Positions 26,442-35,649 of a DNA stretch of 64,000 nucleotides are shown in pieces. Position 1 is the stretch's first letter; each line of letters starts with the position of its first letter. A model generated the notes under the pieces. The model made no database searches, was not told the origin of the DNA, and saw nothing but the letters and a program-made list of their open reading frames with translations. Source of the stretch: Actinomycetes bacterium (GTDB taxonomy: Bacteria; Actinomycetota; Actinomycetes; Actinomycetales; Microbacteriaceae); assembly GCA_023386365.1 (NCBI GenBank), contig JAEWJX010000076.1, forward strand, positions 25,437-89,436, read 5' to 3'. Position numbers and translations under genes: made by a program.

Positions 26442-27328
26442 TGTCCGCTACTCCCGTGGCCCAGCGCTCCCGCACGACGACCCGCCGCATCCGGTGGTGG
26501 CTCGAGGTGGGGTGGAAGTACATCCTCGCCGCACTGATCGTGTTCTACGCCGCGTTCCCGCTGGTCTACGTGCTGTCGGCGTCGCTGAACCCGCGCGGTA
26601 GCCTCTCCGGCAGCAGCACCCTGTTCGGCTCGGTCAGCCTCGACAACTTCATCGCCCTCGGCAGCACCAGCTACTGGACCTGGGTGGGCAACACCCTGCT
26701 GGTGGGTGTGGTGACCGCGGTCGGCGCGGTGCTGATGGGCGCAGCGGCCGCGTACGCGTTCTCGCGCTTCCGGTTCCGTGGTCGTCGCACGAGCCTCACC
26801 TCGCTGCTGATCATCCAGATGTTCCCGCAGACGGTCGCATTCATCGCCGTGTTCCTCATGCTCTTGGCGCTCGGCGAGGTGGTGCCGGCGCTCGGCATCA
26901 ACTCGAAGATCGCGCTCATCTGCGTGTACCTCGGCGGCGCACTCGGGGCGAACACGTTCCTCATGTACGGGTTCTTCAACTCGATCCCCGTCGACCTCGA
27001 CGAGTCGGCGAAGATCGACGGCGCCTCGCACGCGCAGATCTTCTGGCGCATCATCATGCCGCTGGTGACGCCGGTGCTGGCCGTGGTCGGCCTGCTCGCG
27101 TTCATCTCGGCGTTCGGCGACTTCATCCTGGCCCGCATCATCCTCACCAGTGAAGACAACTGGACCCTCGCGGTGGGCATGTACCAGTGGGTGTCGAACC
27201 AGCTCGCCTCACGCTGGGGCCTCTTCGCGGCCGGTGCGGTCATCGCCTCGATCCCCGTGCTCGTGCTCTTCCTCATGCTCCAGCGCTACATCGTCGGCGG
27301 CCTCACCCAGGGGGCCGTCAAGGGCTGA
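26441..27328 (+). CDS. Sugar ABC transporter permease, MalG type
   Basis: A 295-residue permease with six membrane segments and the EAA-loop sequence ESAKIDGASHAQIFWRIIMP. It forms the heterodimeric channel with the preceding MalF-type protein. Its ATG shares a base with the MalF stop, so translation is coupled. It is the last gene of the galactoside operon. Confidence 0.93.
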   Translation: MSATPVAQRSRTTTRRIRWWLEVGWKYILAALIVFYAAFPLVYVLSASLNPRGSLSGSSTLFGSVSLDNFIALGSTSYWTWVGNTLLVGVVTAVGAVLMGAAAAYAFSRFRFRGRRTSLTSLLIIQMFPQTVAFIAVFLMLLALGEVVPALGINSKIALICVYLGGALGANTFLMYGFFNSIPVDLDESAKIDGASHAQIFWRIIMPLVTPVLAVVGLLAFISAFGDFILARIILTSEDNWTLAVGMYQWVSNQLASRWGLFAAGAVIASIPVLVLFLMLQRYIVGGLTQGAVKG

Positions 27329-27409
27329 CCTCGTCGGCCGGGAACCCCGACGGCGGGCGCGGCGCTCATCCCTGTGTCGTCGCGTCCGTCGTCGGTCTAG
27401 CGTGAACTC

Positions 27410-28303
27410 ATGCGGATCGTGGTCGGGGGAGCGTCGGGCATGATCGGTCGGGGGCTCGTCGCCGAGCTGCGCGACCGAGGGGATCGGGTGGTGCGGCTCG
27501 TCCGCGGCCCGGCGACCGGGGCGGATGAGGTGAGCTGGGATCCGTCGACCGCGCACCTCGACCCGCAGGTGCTTGTTGGTGCCGACGCGGTCGTGAACCT
27601 GTCGGGTGCGTCGCTCGCGAAACTGCCGTGGACCCGCTCCTATCGGCGCGCCATCCTGTCGAGTCGCGTGACGGCGACGACCGCGATCGTCGGGGCGCTG
27701 CACGAATGCGCCCGCGGCGGCGAACCGGTGGGGGTGCTGCTGAGCGCATCGGCGGTCGGCGTCTACGGATCGCGCCCCGGCGAGACACTCACCGAGGACT
27801 CCGCGCCCGGCGGCGGCTTCCTCGCCGAGGTCGTGCGCACCTGGGAGGCGACGGCGATGACGGCGCCCGCCGAGACGCGCGTCGTGCTCGCCCGAACCGG
27901 ACTGGTCGTCGGGCCGGAGGGCGCCACCGCACCGCTACGCACGCTCGCGCGTTTCGGCCTCGCCGGTCCGCTCGGCGGCGGTCGGCAGCATTGGCCGTGG
28001 GTTGCGCTCGACGACGAGGTGGCCGCACTCGTGCACCTCATCGACTCGCCGGTGGCGGGGCCGGTGAACATCGTCGGACCGGAGGCCGCCACCGCGGGCG
28101 AGGTGATCCGCGCCGTCGCCGAGCACGCACACCGGCCCTACTGGCTCCCGGCGCCCACGTTCGCCATCTCCGCCGCCCTCGGCGACGCCGGTCGGGAGCT
28201 CCTCCTCAGCGACCAGCGGATCGAGCCGGGCGTGCTCACCGGTGACGGATTCGCGTTCCTCTACCGCACCGCCGACGAGGCCGTCGCCGCGGTGCGCGGC
28301 TAA
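27410..28303 (+). CDS. TIGR01777-family NAD(P)-dependent epimerase-like protein
   Basis: A 297-residue extended short-chain dehydrogenase of the SDR39U1/YfcH group. The N-terminal nucleotide motif is GGASGMIGRGL; NLSGASLAKLPWT and the C-terminal DUF1731-like region (WLPAPTFAISAALGDAGRELLLSDQRIEP) define the family. The substrate is unknown. TAGCGT is six bases before the ATG, so it is likely leaderless. Confidence 0.88.
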   Translation: MRIVVGGASGMIGRGLVAELRDRGDRVVRLVRGPATGADEVSWDPSTAHLDPQVLVGADAVVNLSGASLAKLPWTRSYRRAILSSRVTATTAIVGALHECARGGEPVGVLLSASAVGVYGSRPGETLTEDSAPGGGFLAEVVRTWEATAMTAPAETRVVLARTGLVVGPEGATAPLRTLARFGLAGPLGGGRQHWPWVALDDEVAALVHLIDSPVAGPVNIVGPEAATAGEVIRAVAEHAHRPYWLPAPTFAISAALGDAGRELLLSDQRIEPGVLTGDGFAFLYRTADEAVAAVRG

Positions 28304-28340
28304 GGGAGCGACCGCCCGGCACGGAACGTAGGATGGGGGT

Positions 28341-28967
28341 GTGCCCGCCGAAGCTTCGCCTGCTCTCGGAGCGCCGGACAACTGGGTCGCTCCTTTCGCC
28401 CGCGCCCTCCCGGCGCTCGTCCTCGGCCTGCTCATCACGTTCAGCCAGGACCACTCCGCGATTCTCGGCCTCATCTCGTTCGGCGTCTTCGCCGTCGTCA
28501 CCGCCGCGATCCTTCTCGCGTCGGCCCTCCGCGCTGACAGCGCACTCCGCGGCTCGGTGCTGCTGCAGGGCATCTTCACCGGCATCGCCGGTATCGCGGC
28601 GCTCGTGCTCCCCAGCGGGGGCATCGGCTACCTCGTCTACGTCGTGAGCGGCTGGGCGATCGTCGCCGGCGCGATCGAGACCGTCAACGGCATCCGGTTC
28701 CGCAAGACCCGCACCGCCGGCCGCGACTGGCTGTTCACCGGCGTGCTCACCCTGCTGCTCGGCCTCGCCTACCTGCTCGTTCCGCAGGAACTCTCCCAGA
28801 GTTACGGCTTCGAGGAGAAAGGCCAGGAGGTCTCGGGCGTCATCACGGCCGACATCGTGCTCGTGGGCATCCTCGGCGCGTGGGCCATCATCGTCGGCGT
28901 GCAGTTGGTGATCGCGGCGATCACCCTGCGAACCCCGCGTCCCGCCGCGACGGAGGCACCGGCATGA
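28341..28967 (+). CDS. Membrane protein, DUF308/HdeD-like
   Basis: A 208-residue integral membrane protein with about six hydrophobic helices arranged as three hairpins, resembling the DUF308 (HdeD) repeat. No function is known for actinobacterial members. TAGGAT lies six bases before the GTG start. The stop overlaps the next gene (ATGA). Confidence 0.7.
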   Translation: MPAEASPALGAPDNWVAPFARALPALVLGLLITFSQDHSAILGLISFGVFAVVTAAILLASALRADSALRGSVLLQGIFTGIAGIAALVLPSGGIGYLVYVVSGWAIVAGAIETVNGIRFRKTRTAGRDWLFTGVLTLLLGLAYLLVPQELSQSYGFEEKGQEVSGVITADIVLVGILGAWAIIVGVQLVIAAITLRTPRPAATEAPA

Positions 28968-29260
28968 CCGAGCCAGACCACACTCCCACCCGACGCGAGA
29001 AGATGAAGCCCGTCGAGCTGCTTGTGATGGCCGCCATCTTCGGAGTCTTCGTCGGCGCGTTCGTCTTCATGGGCACCCGCGAGTGGGGACTCTCGCTGAT
29101 CATGGCGGCGGTCGCCTTCATCGCCTCGCTCGTCGTGCTCGCGACGCTGCTCATCGCCGTCGGCCCCAAGATCGACGAGCGCGTCGACCCGGTCGACCCC
29201 GACGCACCCACCGGCGCGCCCGGCTCGGTGCACCGCGACCCCAAGACGCACGGTCACTGA
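28964..29260 (+). CDS. Small membrane protein, two helices
   Basis: A 98-residue protein with two membrane helices at about residues 19-37 and 43-68 and polar ends; the C-terminal tail is rich in Asp, Pro and His. It starts inside the stop codon of the DUF308 gene, so the two are coupled and probably act together. No known family is recognised. Confidence 0.75.
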   Translation: MTEPDHTPTRREKMKPVELLVMAAIFGVFVGAFVFMGTREWGLSLIMAAVAFIASLVVLATLLIAVGPKIDERVDPVDPDAPTGAPGSVHRDPKTHGH

Positions 29261-29329
29261 TCTCCACCGGATGGACGTTCGCCGCCCATCCGGACATGTG
29301 GGAGTAGACACCCACCTGAAGGAGACGTC

Positions 29330-29956
29330 ATGACCGACCACGACCCGATCGACGAACTGCTGGCGCGCAGCGCCCCCCGCACCACCACGGCCACCCCCGA
29401 ACTGCGGGAAGAGCTGACGCGCATGGCGGCGGCTTCCGTCGCCGAGCGCCGCCCGTCGGGTGCGCGGCGGCCGCTCCGGGTGGCTGCCGCCGCCGGCATC
29501 GCCACCGTCGCTGTCCTCGTCGGTGCGGGAACGGCCGCCGCCACCGGGGTCATCGAGTGGGGTCCGTGGGCACAAGACCCGGATGTCGTCTACGCGTACA
29601 CGCTGCCCAGCGGCGAAGCGTGCGAACTGCGGGTCACCTTCGACGACCGCACCACGGGAGGGGTGGCCCGCGCCATCGTCACGGAACTCGACCTGGCCGC
29701 CGAGATCGATGTAGCCCGCAACATCGCCATGCTGCGCGCGATGCCATCGACGGGCGGTGACGAGTTCGGCAACAGCTGGGACACCGGCTACGGCACCGAG
29801 TTCTACCCCGGAGTCGACGAGGAGTACGACACTGCGGTCGGCTTCGCCGTGTCGGAGGTCATCGGCGAGGAGTTGGACGCCCGAGGCGTGGCCGCGGCGG
29901 CACAGGACGCGACCTACGGTTCGACCTGCTCGATCGACCGGGCGAATGACCGCTGA
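29330..29956 (+). CDS. Single-pass membrane protein encoded before an ECF sigma factor
   Basis: A 208-residue protein: about 45 cytoplasmic residues with an Arg-rich end, one membrane helix (about residues 47-68), and a roughly 140-residue acidic extracellular part with two cysteines (in GEACELRV and STCSID). This is the layout of an anti-sigma factor, but the zinc-binding HxxxCxxC motif is absent. The gene overlaps the sigma gene by 11 bases and precedes it, the reverse of the usual order. AAGGAGA precedes the ATG. Confidence 0.7.
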   Translation: MTDHDPIDELLARSAPRTTTATPELREELTRMAAASVAERRPSGARRPLRVAAAAGIATVAVLVGAGTAAATGVIEWGPWAQDPDVVYAYTLPSGEACELRVTFDDRTTGGVARAIVTELDLAAEIDVARNIAMLRAMPSTGGDEFGNSWDTGYGTEFYPGVDEEYDTAVGFAVSEVIGEELDARGVAAAAQDATYGSTCSIDRANDR

Positions 29957-30458
29957 CGCCCGCGAGGCCAGGGTCACCGACGCGCTCGCCGCGAACGCCC
30001 CCGACCTGCTCGCCTATTTCGAGCGTCGGGTCGCGCATGACGACGCCGCCGACCTGCTCGCGGAGGTGATGCTCACCGTGTGGCGTCGCGTCGACGAGCT
30101 GCCGACGGATCCGGTCCGCGCGCGGATGTGGTTGTTCGTGACCGCGCGCAACGTGCTGGCGAACGCCGAACGGGGCGAGCGGAGGCGGTGGCGGCTCGCG
30201 AACCGGCTGCGGCTGATGCTGCTCGGCTCCAGCGCCGCCCCCGCCGCATCCGACCCCGGCGAGGCCGCCGAGGTGCGCGATGCGATCGCGCGGCTCTCGC
30301 CAGAGCTGGCCGAACTCATCCGCCTCGTGCACTGGGAGGGGTTCGCCCTCACGGAGGCCGCGGAGCTGATGGGCATCCCGGCCTCGACGGCCCGCGGGCG
30401 CTACCAGCGCGCCAAGCAGGAACTGCGCGAGGCGCTCGCGGTCTACGCGTCGAGGTAG
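29946..30458 (+). CDS. ECF-family RNA polymerase sigma factor
   Basis: A 170-residue sigma factor with region 2 (DLLAYFERRVAHDDAADLL through RMWLFVTARNVLAN, residues 20-75) and region 4 (LSPELAELIRLVHWEGF through GRYQRAKQELREAL, about 118-165). It would redirect RNA polymerase under an extracellular or membrane signal, probably relayed by the overlapping upstream gene product. It converges with purB and overlaps its 3' end by 16 bases. Confidence 0.88.
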   Translation: MTADAREARVTDALAANAPDLLAYFERRVAHDDAADLLAEVMLTVWRRVDELPTDPVRARMWLFVTARNVLANAERGERRRWRLANRLRLMLLGSSAAPAASDPGEAAEVRDAIARLSPELAELIRLVHWEGFALTEAAELMGIPASTARGRYQRAKQELREALAVYASR

Positions 30459-31828
30459 TCGACCAGCTGCGACGCGAGCCCGGTGTACGACGCGGGGGTG
30501 AGCGCCACCAGGCGCGCCTTCGCGTCGTCGCCGATGTCGAGGCCCTCAATGAACGCCACCAGGTCGGCCTGGGTGGCGCGCTTGCCGCGCGTGAGGTCCT
30601 TCAGCAGCGCGTACGGGTCGGCGATCGACGAGCGACCGGCGGTCACCTCGGCGCGGATCACCGTCTGGATCGCCTCGCCGAGCACCTCCCAGTTGCCGTC
30701 GAGGTCGGCCGCGAGGGCTGCCGGGTTGACGGCGATCTCGCCGAGCCCGCGCGTCAGGTTGTCGAGCGCGAGCAGCGAGTGCCCGAGGGCGACGCCGATG
30801 TTGCGCTGGGTGGTCGAGTCGGTGAGGTCGCGCTGCAGGCGGCTCGTCACGAGCGTCGCGGCGAGCGAGTCGAGCAGGGCGCTCGACAGCTCGAGGTTCG
30901 CCTCCGCGTTCTCGAACCGGATCGGGTTGATCTTGTGCGGCATCGTCGACGAGCCGGTGGCGCCGGCCTGCGGGATCTGCGTGAGGTACCCCATCGAGAT
31001 GTAGGTCCACACATCCGTCGCCAGGTTGTGCAGGATGCGGTTGGCGTGGCTGATGCGGCCGAACAGTTCGGCCTGGCCGTCGTGCGACTCGATCTGGGTG
31101 GTGAGCGGGTTCCAGCTGAGGCCCAGGTGGGTGACGAACCGGCGCGACAGCGTGGGCCAGTCGGCGTCGGGGTCGGATGCCAGGTGGGCCGAGAAGGTTC
31201 CGGTGGCACCCGAGAACTTGCCCGGGAACTCGACCGCCTCGATGCGGGCGAGCTGCCGCTGCAGGCGGTGCACGACGACCGCGATCTCCTTGCCGAAGGT
31301 GGTCGGCGTGGCGGGCTGCCCGTGCGTGTGGGCGAGCATCGGCTGGTCGCGCTGGGTGAGTGCCAGCTCGCGCAGCTTCTCGATCACCCCGCGGAACGCC
31401 GGCAGCCACACGTCGTGCAGGGCCGCCCGCAGGGTGATGCCGTAGGAGAGGTTGTTGACGTCTTCGCTCGTGCACGCGAAGTGGGTGAGCTCGGCGAGCG
31501 GGGTGAGGCCCTGGTCGGCAAGGGCGCGGCGCACCAGGTACTCGACGGCCTTCACGTCGTGGCGGGTGGTGGCCTCGATGCGGGCCAGCTCGTCGATCTC
31601 GGGCTGGCCGAAGCCGGCGGCCCAGCTGCGCAGGGCGCGCGCCTCCTCGGCGGTGGGCGCCTGCGCACCGAACATCCCGCGGTCGGCGAGGAAGAGCAGC
31701 CACTCCACCTCGACGTGCACGCGGGCCCGGTTGAGGCCCGCCTCCGAGAGGTGCTCGCCGAGACCTTCGACGGCGGCGCGGTAGCGGCCGTCGAGCGGGC
31801 TCAGGGGCTGGGGGGGAAGCGGACTCAT
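30443..31828 (-). CDS. purB: Adenylosuccinate lyase
   Basis: A 461-residue fumarase-superfamily enzyme that releases fumarate from adenylosuccinate and from SAICAR in purine synthesis. The signature GSSTMPHKINPIRFENAE (catalytic serine loop) and HTHGQPATPT are present. N-terminal LSPLDGRYRAAV is typical of the long-type PurB. The ATG overlaps the stop of the upstream phosphatase gene (ATGA). Confidence 0.95.
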   Translation of the reverse strand: MSPLPPQPLSPLDGRYRAAVEGLGEHLSEAGLNRARVHVEVEWLLFLADRGMFGAQAPTAEEARALRSWAAGFGQPEIDELARIEATTRHDVKAVEYLVRRALADQGLTPLAELTHFACTSEDVNNLSYGITLRAALHDVWLPAFRGVIEKLRELALTQRDQPMLAHTHGQPATPTTFGKEIAVVVHRLQRQLARIEAVEFPGKFSGATGTFSAHLASDPDADWPTLSRRFVTHLGLSWNPLTTQIESHDGQAELFGRISHANRILHNLATDVWTYISMGYLTQIPQAGATGSSTMPHKINPIRFENAEANLELSSALLDSLAATLVTSRLQRDLTDSTTQRNIGVALGHSLLALDNLTRGLGEIAVNPAALAADLDGNWEVLGEAIQTVIRAEVTAGRSSIADPYALLKDLTRGKRATQADLVAFIEGLDIGDDAKARLVALTPASYTGLASQLVDYLDA

Positions 31829-32349
31829 GGGACTCCCTGTCGGATGGCGGGTTCGAGCTGCCGGAAGAGTGCGTTGCTCGCCCGTTCGATGGCGAGGAGC
31901 ACCGTGTCGAACATGGCGGCGTCCGAGTAGTACGGATCCGGCACATCCATCGTGCCTGATTGTTCGGGGTCGAAACTCATCAGCAGCTGCACTTTGCTCT
32001 GATCGGCTTCGGTGGGCGCCCATTCGCGGAGCACCCGCTCGTGCCCGCGGTCGAACGCGATGATGAGGTCGAGCTGGGGGAACCAGGTGGGGTCGAACTG
32101 CCGGGCGCGGTGGCTGCCGGCCTCGTAGCCGTGGGATTCGAGTGCCGCGGTGGTGCGCGGGTCGGCGCGTTCGCCGACGTGCCAGTCGCCGGTGGCCGCC
32201 GAGGTGACGGAGATGTTCTTCGAGTAGCCCTTTCCGGCGACGATGCTGCGGAAGATCGCTTCGGCCATGGGGGAGCGGCAGATGTTCCCCGTGCAGACGA
32301 AGCAGATGCGGAAGACGGCCGGGCTGCCTCCCGACCCGTCGAAGCTCAT
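31825..32349 (-). CDS. Low-molecular-weight protein tyrosine phosphatase
   Basis: A 174-residue cytoplasmic phosphatase with the active-site loop VCTGNICRS (nucleophile Cys19, Arg25) and the general-acid aspartate in DVPDPYY. Such enzymes dephosphorylate tyrosine residues on proteins or small phosphates. Translation is coupled to purB through the shared ATGA. Confidence 0.93.
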   Translation of the reverse strand: MSFDGSGGSPAVFRICFVCTGNICRSPMAEAIFRSIVAGKGYSKNISVTSAATGDWHVGERADPRTTAALESHGYEAGSHRARQFDPTWFPQLDLIIAFDRGHERVLREWAPTEADQSKVQLLMSFDPEQSGTMDVPDPYYSDAAMFDTVLLAIERASNALFRQLEPAIRQGVP

Positions 32350-32477
32350 GCGGCCATTCTGGCCTCTCCTCTCCTCCTCCACACCTCCGGATGCGCGGCG
32401 GCGTTCCTCGGATGCGTTGCGACCCGGTGTCGGCGCGGTGCTCGCGGGCGAGCATTGCCTGCGACCCGAGGAGGAAC

Positions 32478-32726
32478 GTGTCACCCGACCCCACTGAGAT
32501 CGAACGCCTACGCGATCAGCTCGCGACCCTGCAGCGGTTGCACCACGCCGCCGCCGTCCGTGCGGGCGACCCGCCGCGCCTCGGCCCGGCGGCGTGGCAG
32601 GGCGACGCCTACGTCGCCTACACGGCGGACGCCGACGCGCTCGCCGTCGAACTCACCTCGCTCGCCACCGACATCGCCCGCGTCGAACGCCACGCCCGCG
32701 CCGCCCTGGCCCATGCCCTCGCCTGA
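32478..32726 (+). CDS. WXG100-like small helical protein
   Basis: An 82-residue protein predicted to form two helices joined by PAAWQGDAY, where W-Q-G matches the turn motif of ESAT-6/WXG100 proteins exported by type VII secretion. GAGGAGG before the GTG at 32478 gives a good start. It overlaps the hydrolase gene by 14 bases. The size and motif fit WXG100, but no secretion machinery is in the window. Confidence 0.5.
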   Translation: MSPDPTEIERLRDQLATLQRLHHAAAVRAGDPPRLGPAAWQGDAYVAYTADADALAVELTSLATDIARVERHARAALAHALA

Positions 32727-34104
32727 GCCGTCACCGCTCCTCGTGCGCGCGCCGGGTGCCTACTCGGTGATGACCGACGAGCTGCTCGCCCACCTGCCCG
32801 TGCTCGCACGGCTGGCCGACGAGCTCGAAGCCGACGGCCATCGCTTGGCGGTGCTGTCGCTCGAGTCCCCGACGTGGGCGCTCCGCGAGAAGCTCGACGG
32901 GTGTGAGCGGCGCGCATCCGAGCTCGCCGACCGCGTCCGCCGCCTGCGGGCGGCCATCGGCTCCGCCGAGGTCGCCTACTCCGCTGTGGAGCGCACCGTG
33001 ACATCGATGCAGGACGCCGCCTCCGACTGGATGGCGGGGATGCTCCTGCGCCCGGCCGTACCGTCGCTGCTGCCGTGGTTCCTCGTCGGCGCTGCGGCGA
33101 TCTGGCAGCTGCCGGAGGGTACGGATGCGCAGAAGCGCGAGGCCTTGGGCCGCTGGCTCCTCGAGCATCCCGAGGTGATCACGAACCCCGAGTTCGTCAC
33201 CCTGGTTCGCCGGTTGGTCACGGGCGCCGACGACCTCGTCCTCGGCAACCCACTGCTGATGGCGATCCTGGGGGACCACGGGTTCGGGCTGTTGGGCGTC
33301 GGCACGAGCGCCGCGGCGATCAGCGGGCTGGCGGCGCTGGCCGGAACCGGTGTGCTCACGGAGACGCCGGTGCGGGCCGACCGGCTCGGGGTGTCCTCAG
33401 GCGGTGTGCCTCCGGCGGGGGCCGCCGACCGTCTGCGACGCGTGCCCGGCGAGAAGCAGGTGCGGATCGAGCGGTACTCCGCCCCCGGTCAGCCGGACCG
33501 CTTCGTCGTGTACGTCGCGCCCACCCAGACTTTCTCCCCGATCGCCGTCTCCGAGCCGTGGGATTTCACGAGCAACGTCGTCGGCGTCGCGGGACTGCCG
33601 TCGGGGTCGATCCGGGCGACGGAGCAGGCGATGGCCGATGCCGGCATCCGCAGCGACTCGCCCGTGGTGCTGGTCGGCTACTCGCAGGGGGGACTCGTGG
33701 CCGACGTGCTCGCCGGATCGGGCCACTGGAACGTGAGCGGGCTCGAGACCTACGGCGACCCCGGGGGCGGGATCGCGGTGCCCCCCGGCACCCGCGGTTT
33801 CGCCGCCCGCCACACCGACGACTTCATCCCCGCGACCGGCGGCCCGCAGCAAACGGACGAGCGCATGATCCTCGCGACGCGCGCCTACCCCGACTCCGAG
33901 ACCATGCCGAAAGGGCGCGAGGTGCCTGCACACCAGAAAGACGCGTACGAGGCCACGGCGCGCGCGATTGACGCGGCGCGCTCCGACGCCGTCCGCGACG
34001 AGCTGCGCGCGCTCAACGACTTCACCGGCGACTACACCGGTCGCGACGGCTTCCGGATGACGACGTTCGAGTACCGCGCCGAACGGGTCAGCGGTTCTTC
34101 GTGA
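32713..34104 (+). CDS. Alpha/beta hydrolase with N-terminal helical module
   Basis: A 463-residue protein. Residues 1-130 are predicted helical (a possible WXG/LXG-like module), followed by hydrophobic stretches, and the C-terminal half is a serine hydrolase with nucleophile Ser324 in VLVGYSQGGLVAD. GDPGGGIAVPPGTRGFAARHTDDFIP resembles the Asp/His region of hydrolases linked to type VII secretion. It is coupled to the WXG-like gene; together they look like an exported enzyme and its partner. The substrate is unknown. Confidence 0.65.
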   Translation: MPSPEPSPLLVRAPGAYSVMTDELLAHLPVLARLADELEADGHRLAVLSLESPTWALREKLDGCERRASELADRVRRLRAAIGSAEVAYSAVERTVTSMQDAASDWMAGMLLRPAVPSLLPWFLVGAAAIWQLPEGTDAQKREALGRWLLEHPEVITNPEFVTLVRRLVTGADDLVLGNPLLMAILGDHGFGLLGVGTSAAAISGLAALAGTGVLTETPVRADRLGVSSGGVPPAGAADRLRRVPGEKQVRIERYSAPGQPDRFVVYVAPTQTFSPIAVSEPWDFTSNVVGVAGLPSGSIRATEQAMADAGIRSDSPVVLVGYSQGGLVADVLAGSGHWNVSGLETYGDPGGGIAVPPGTRGFAARHTDDFIPATGGPQQTDERMILATRAYPDSETMPKGREVPAHQKDAYEATARAIDAARSDAVRDELRALNDFTGDYTGRDGFRMTTFEYRAERVSGSS

Positions 34105-34498
34105 GCGGCCGGAAGATGATCCCGATGAGCCAGGCGATGATGCCGAGCACCAAGGCACCGAGGACGCCCCACCAGAAGTCCTCCACCGACAGGCCGAAGC
34201 CCAGCAGGGTCGAGATCCACGCCACCAGCAGGAAGAGGAGTCCGTTCACGATGAGCGAGATGAGGCCCAGGGTGAGGATGTACAGGGGGAATGCGACGAT
34301 CTTGATCGCCGTGCCGATGATCCCGTTCACCAGGCCGAAGAGCAGGCCCAGCAACAGGTACGTCCAGAAGAGCGGCCACGACCAGTCGGTCGCGTCGGCG
34401 TCGGCATCCCACGAGCTGACCTGCACATGCGGGTTCAGGATGAGTGCCGTGAGCCACAGGGCGAGGGCATTGATGAGCACGCGGAGGATGAAACGCAT
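34088..34498 (-). CDS. Four-helix membrane protein, phage_holin_4_2 family
   Basis: A 136-residue protein with four membrane helices and the NGIIGTAIKI / LILNP features of the family named after mycobacterial four-TMS holins (PF04020). In bacteria such genes are chromosomal, of unknown function, and not evidence of a prophage. The 3' end overlaps the convergent hydrolase gene by 17 bases. Confidence 0.82.
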   Translation of the reverse strand: MRFILRVLINALALWLTALILNPHVQVSSWDADADATDWSWPLFWTYLLLGLLFGLVNGIIGTAIKIVAFPLYILTLGLISLIVNGLLFLLVAWISTLLGFGLSVEDFWWGVLGALVLGIIAWLIGIIFRPLTKNR

Positions 34499-34557
34499 GC
34501 CGCCATCATCCCAGCGGCCCGCGATCGCCACCAGTGACGCGCCCTAGGCTGAACGCC

Positions 34558-35613
34558 ATGGCTGTGATCCTGCGTCCCGAGATCGCCTCCCTCGCGCCGT
34601 ACCGGCAGGGCCGACCCGCGGCGGCCGACGCGTTCAAGCTGTCGTCGAACGAGAGCCCCTTCCCGGCGCTGCCCGCCGTGCTCGATGCCATCGCCGCATC
34701 CAGCATCCCGCGGTACCCCGACGGCACCGCCATCGCACTGCGCACCCGTCTCGCCGAGAAGTTCGGGGTGGGCGTCGACGAGGTGCACGTCGGTGCCGGC
34801 TCGGTCGCGATCCTCCACCAACTCGTGCAGGCCGCCGCCGGACCCGGCGACGAGGTGCTGTACTCGTGGCGCTCCTTCGAGGCTTACCCCGGAATCGTCA
34901 CCGTGTCGGGTGCCACGAGCGTTCACGTTCCGAACCGGCCCGACGGCGGTCACGACCTCGACGCGATGGCGGCGGCCGTCACCGACCGCACCCGGGTGAT
35001 CCTCGTCTGCACGCCCAACAACCCCACCAGCGTCACCGTCACGGCGGCCGACTTCGAGCGCTTCATGGATCGGGTGCCCGACACCGTGCTCGTGCTGCTC
35101 GATGAGGCCTACCGCGAGTTCGTCACCGACCCGGACGCCGTCACCGGCCTGCCGCTGCTGGAGCGGTACCCGAACCTCGTGGTGCTGCGCACTTTCTCGA
35201 AGGCCTACGGCCTCGCCGGTCTTCGCGTGGGCTACGCCATCGGACCGGCGTACATCCTGGATGCGGCGCGCTCCACGGCGATCGCCCTGTCGGTCATCGA
35301 GCCGGCACAGCGGGCCGCCATCGCCGCCCTCGACCACGAAGACGACTACCGCTCCCAGGTGGCCGAGCTCGTGGAACGGCGCGACCGCATCCGCGACGCC
35401 CTCCGCGCCCAGGGCTGGCAGCTTCCCGAACCGCAGGGCAACTTCGTCTGGCTGCCCACCGGGGAGCACACCGCCGAGGCGGCGGAGGTCCTGGAGGCCC
35501 ACGGCATCGTCGCGCGCGTCTTCGTGCCCGAAGGCATCCGGGTGAGCGTCGGCGAAGAGGAGTCTGTGGAAAAACTCCTCCAAGCCGCCGAAAAGGTTGT
35601 GTCGACCCTCTGA
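34558..35613 (+). CDS. HisC-like histidinol-phosphate/aromatic aminotransferase
   Basis: A 351-residue class I/II PLP enzyme with PLP lysine in RTFSKAYGLAGLRVGY, CTPNNPTS and DEAYREF motifs. It matches HisC and the closely related phenylalanine aminotransferase Pat. Placement just upstream of a 2-oxoacid dehydrogenase fits an amino-acid to 2-oxoacid step, which favours the Pat reading. TAGGCT is seven bases before the ATG. Confidence 0.87.
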   Translation: MAVILRPEIASLAPYRQGRPAAADAFKLSSNESPFPALPAVLDAIAASSIPRYPDGTAIALRTRLAEKFGVGVDEVHVGAGSVAILHQLVQAAAGPGDEVLYSWRSFEAYPGIVTVSGATSVHVPNRPDGGHDLDAMAAAVTDRTRVILVCTPNNPTSVTVTAADFERFMDRVPDTVLVLLDEAYREFVTDPDAVTGLPLLERYPNLVVLRTFSKAYGLAGLRVGYAIGPAYILDAARSTAIALSVIEPAQRAAIAALDHEDDYRSQVAELVERRDRIRDALRAQGWQLPEPQGNFVWLPTGEHTAEAAEVLEAHGIVARVFVPEGIRVSVGEEESVEKLLQAAEKVVSTL

Positions 35614-35649
35614 CTTCGGCGGAATACGCCCGCGGCTAGGGTGGAGCCT

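Noticed and set aside
34088..34498. Prophage remnant suggested by the holin-type gene
   Set aside because: The family is widespread on bacterial chromosomes, and no other phage gene, att site or integrase is near.
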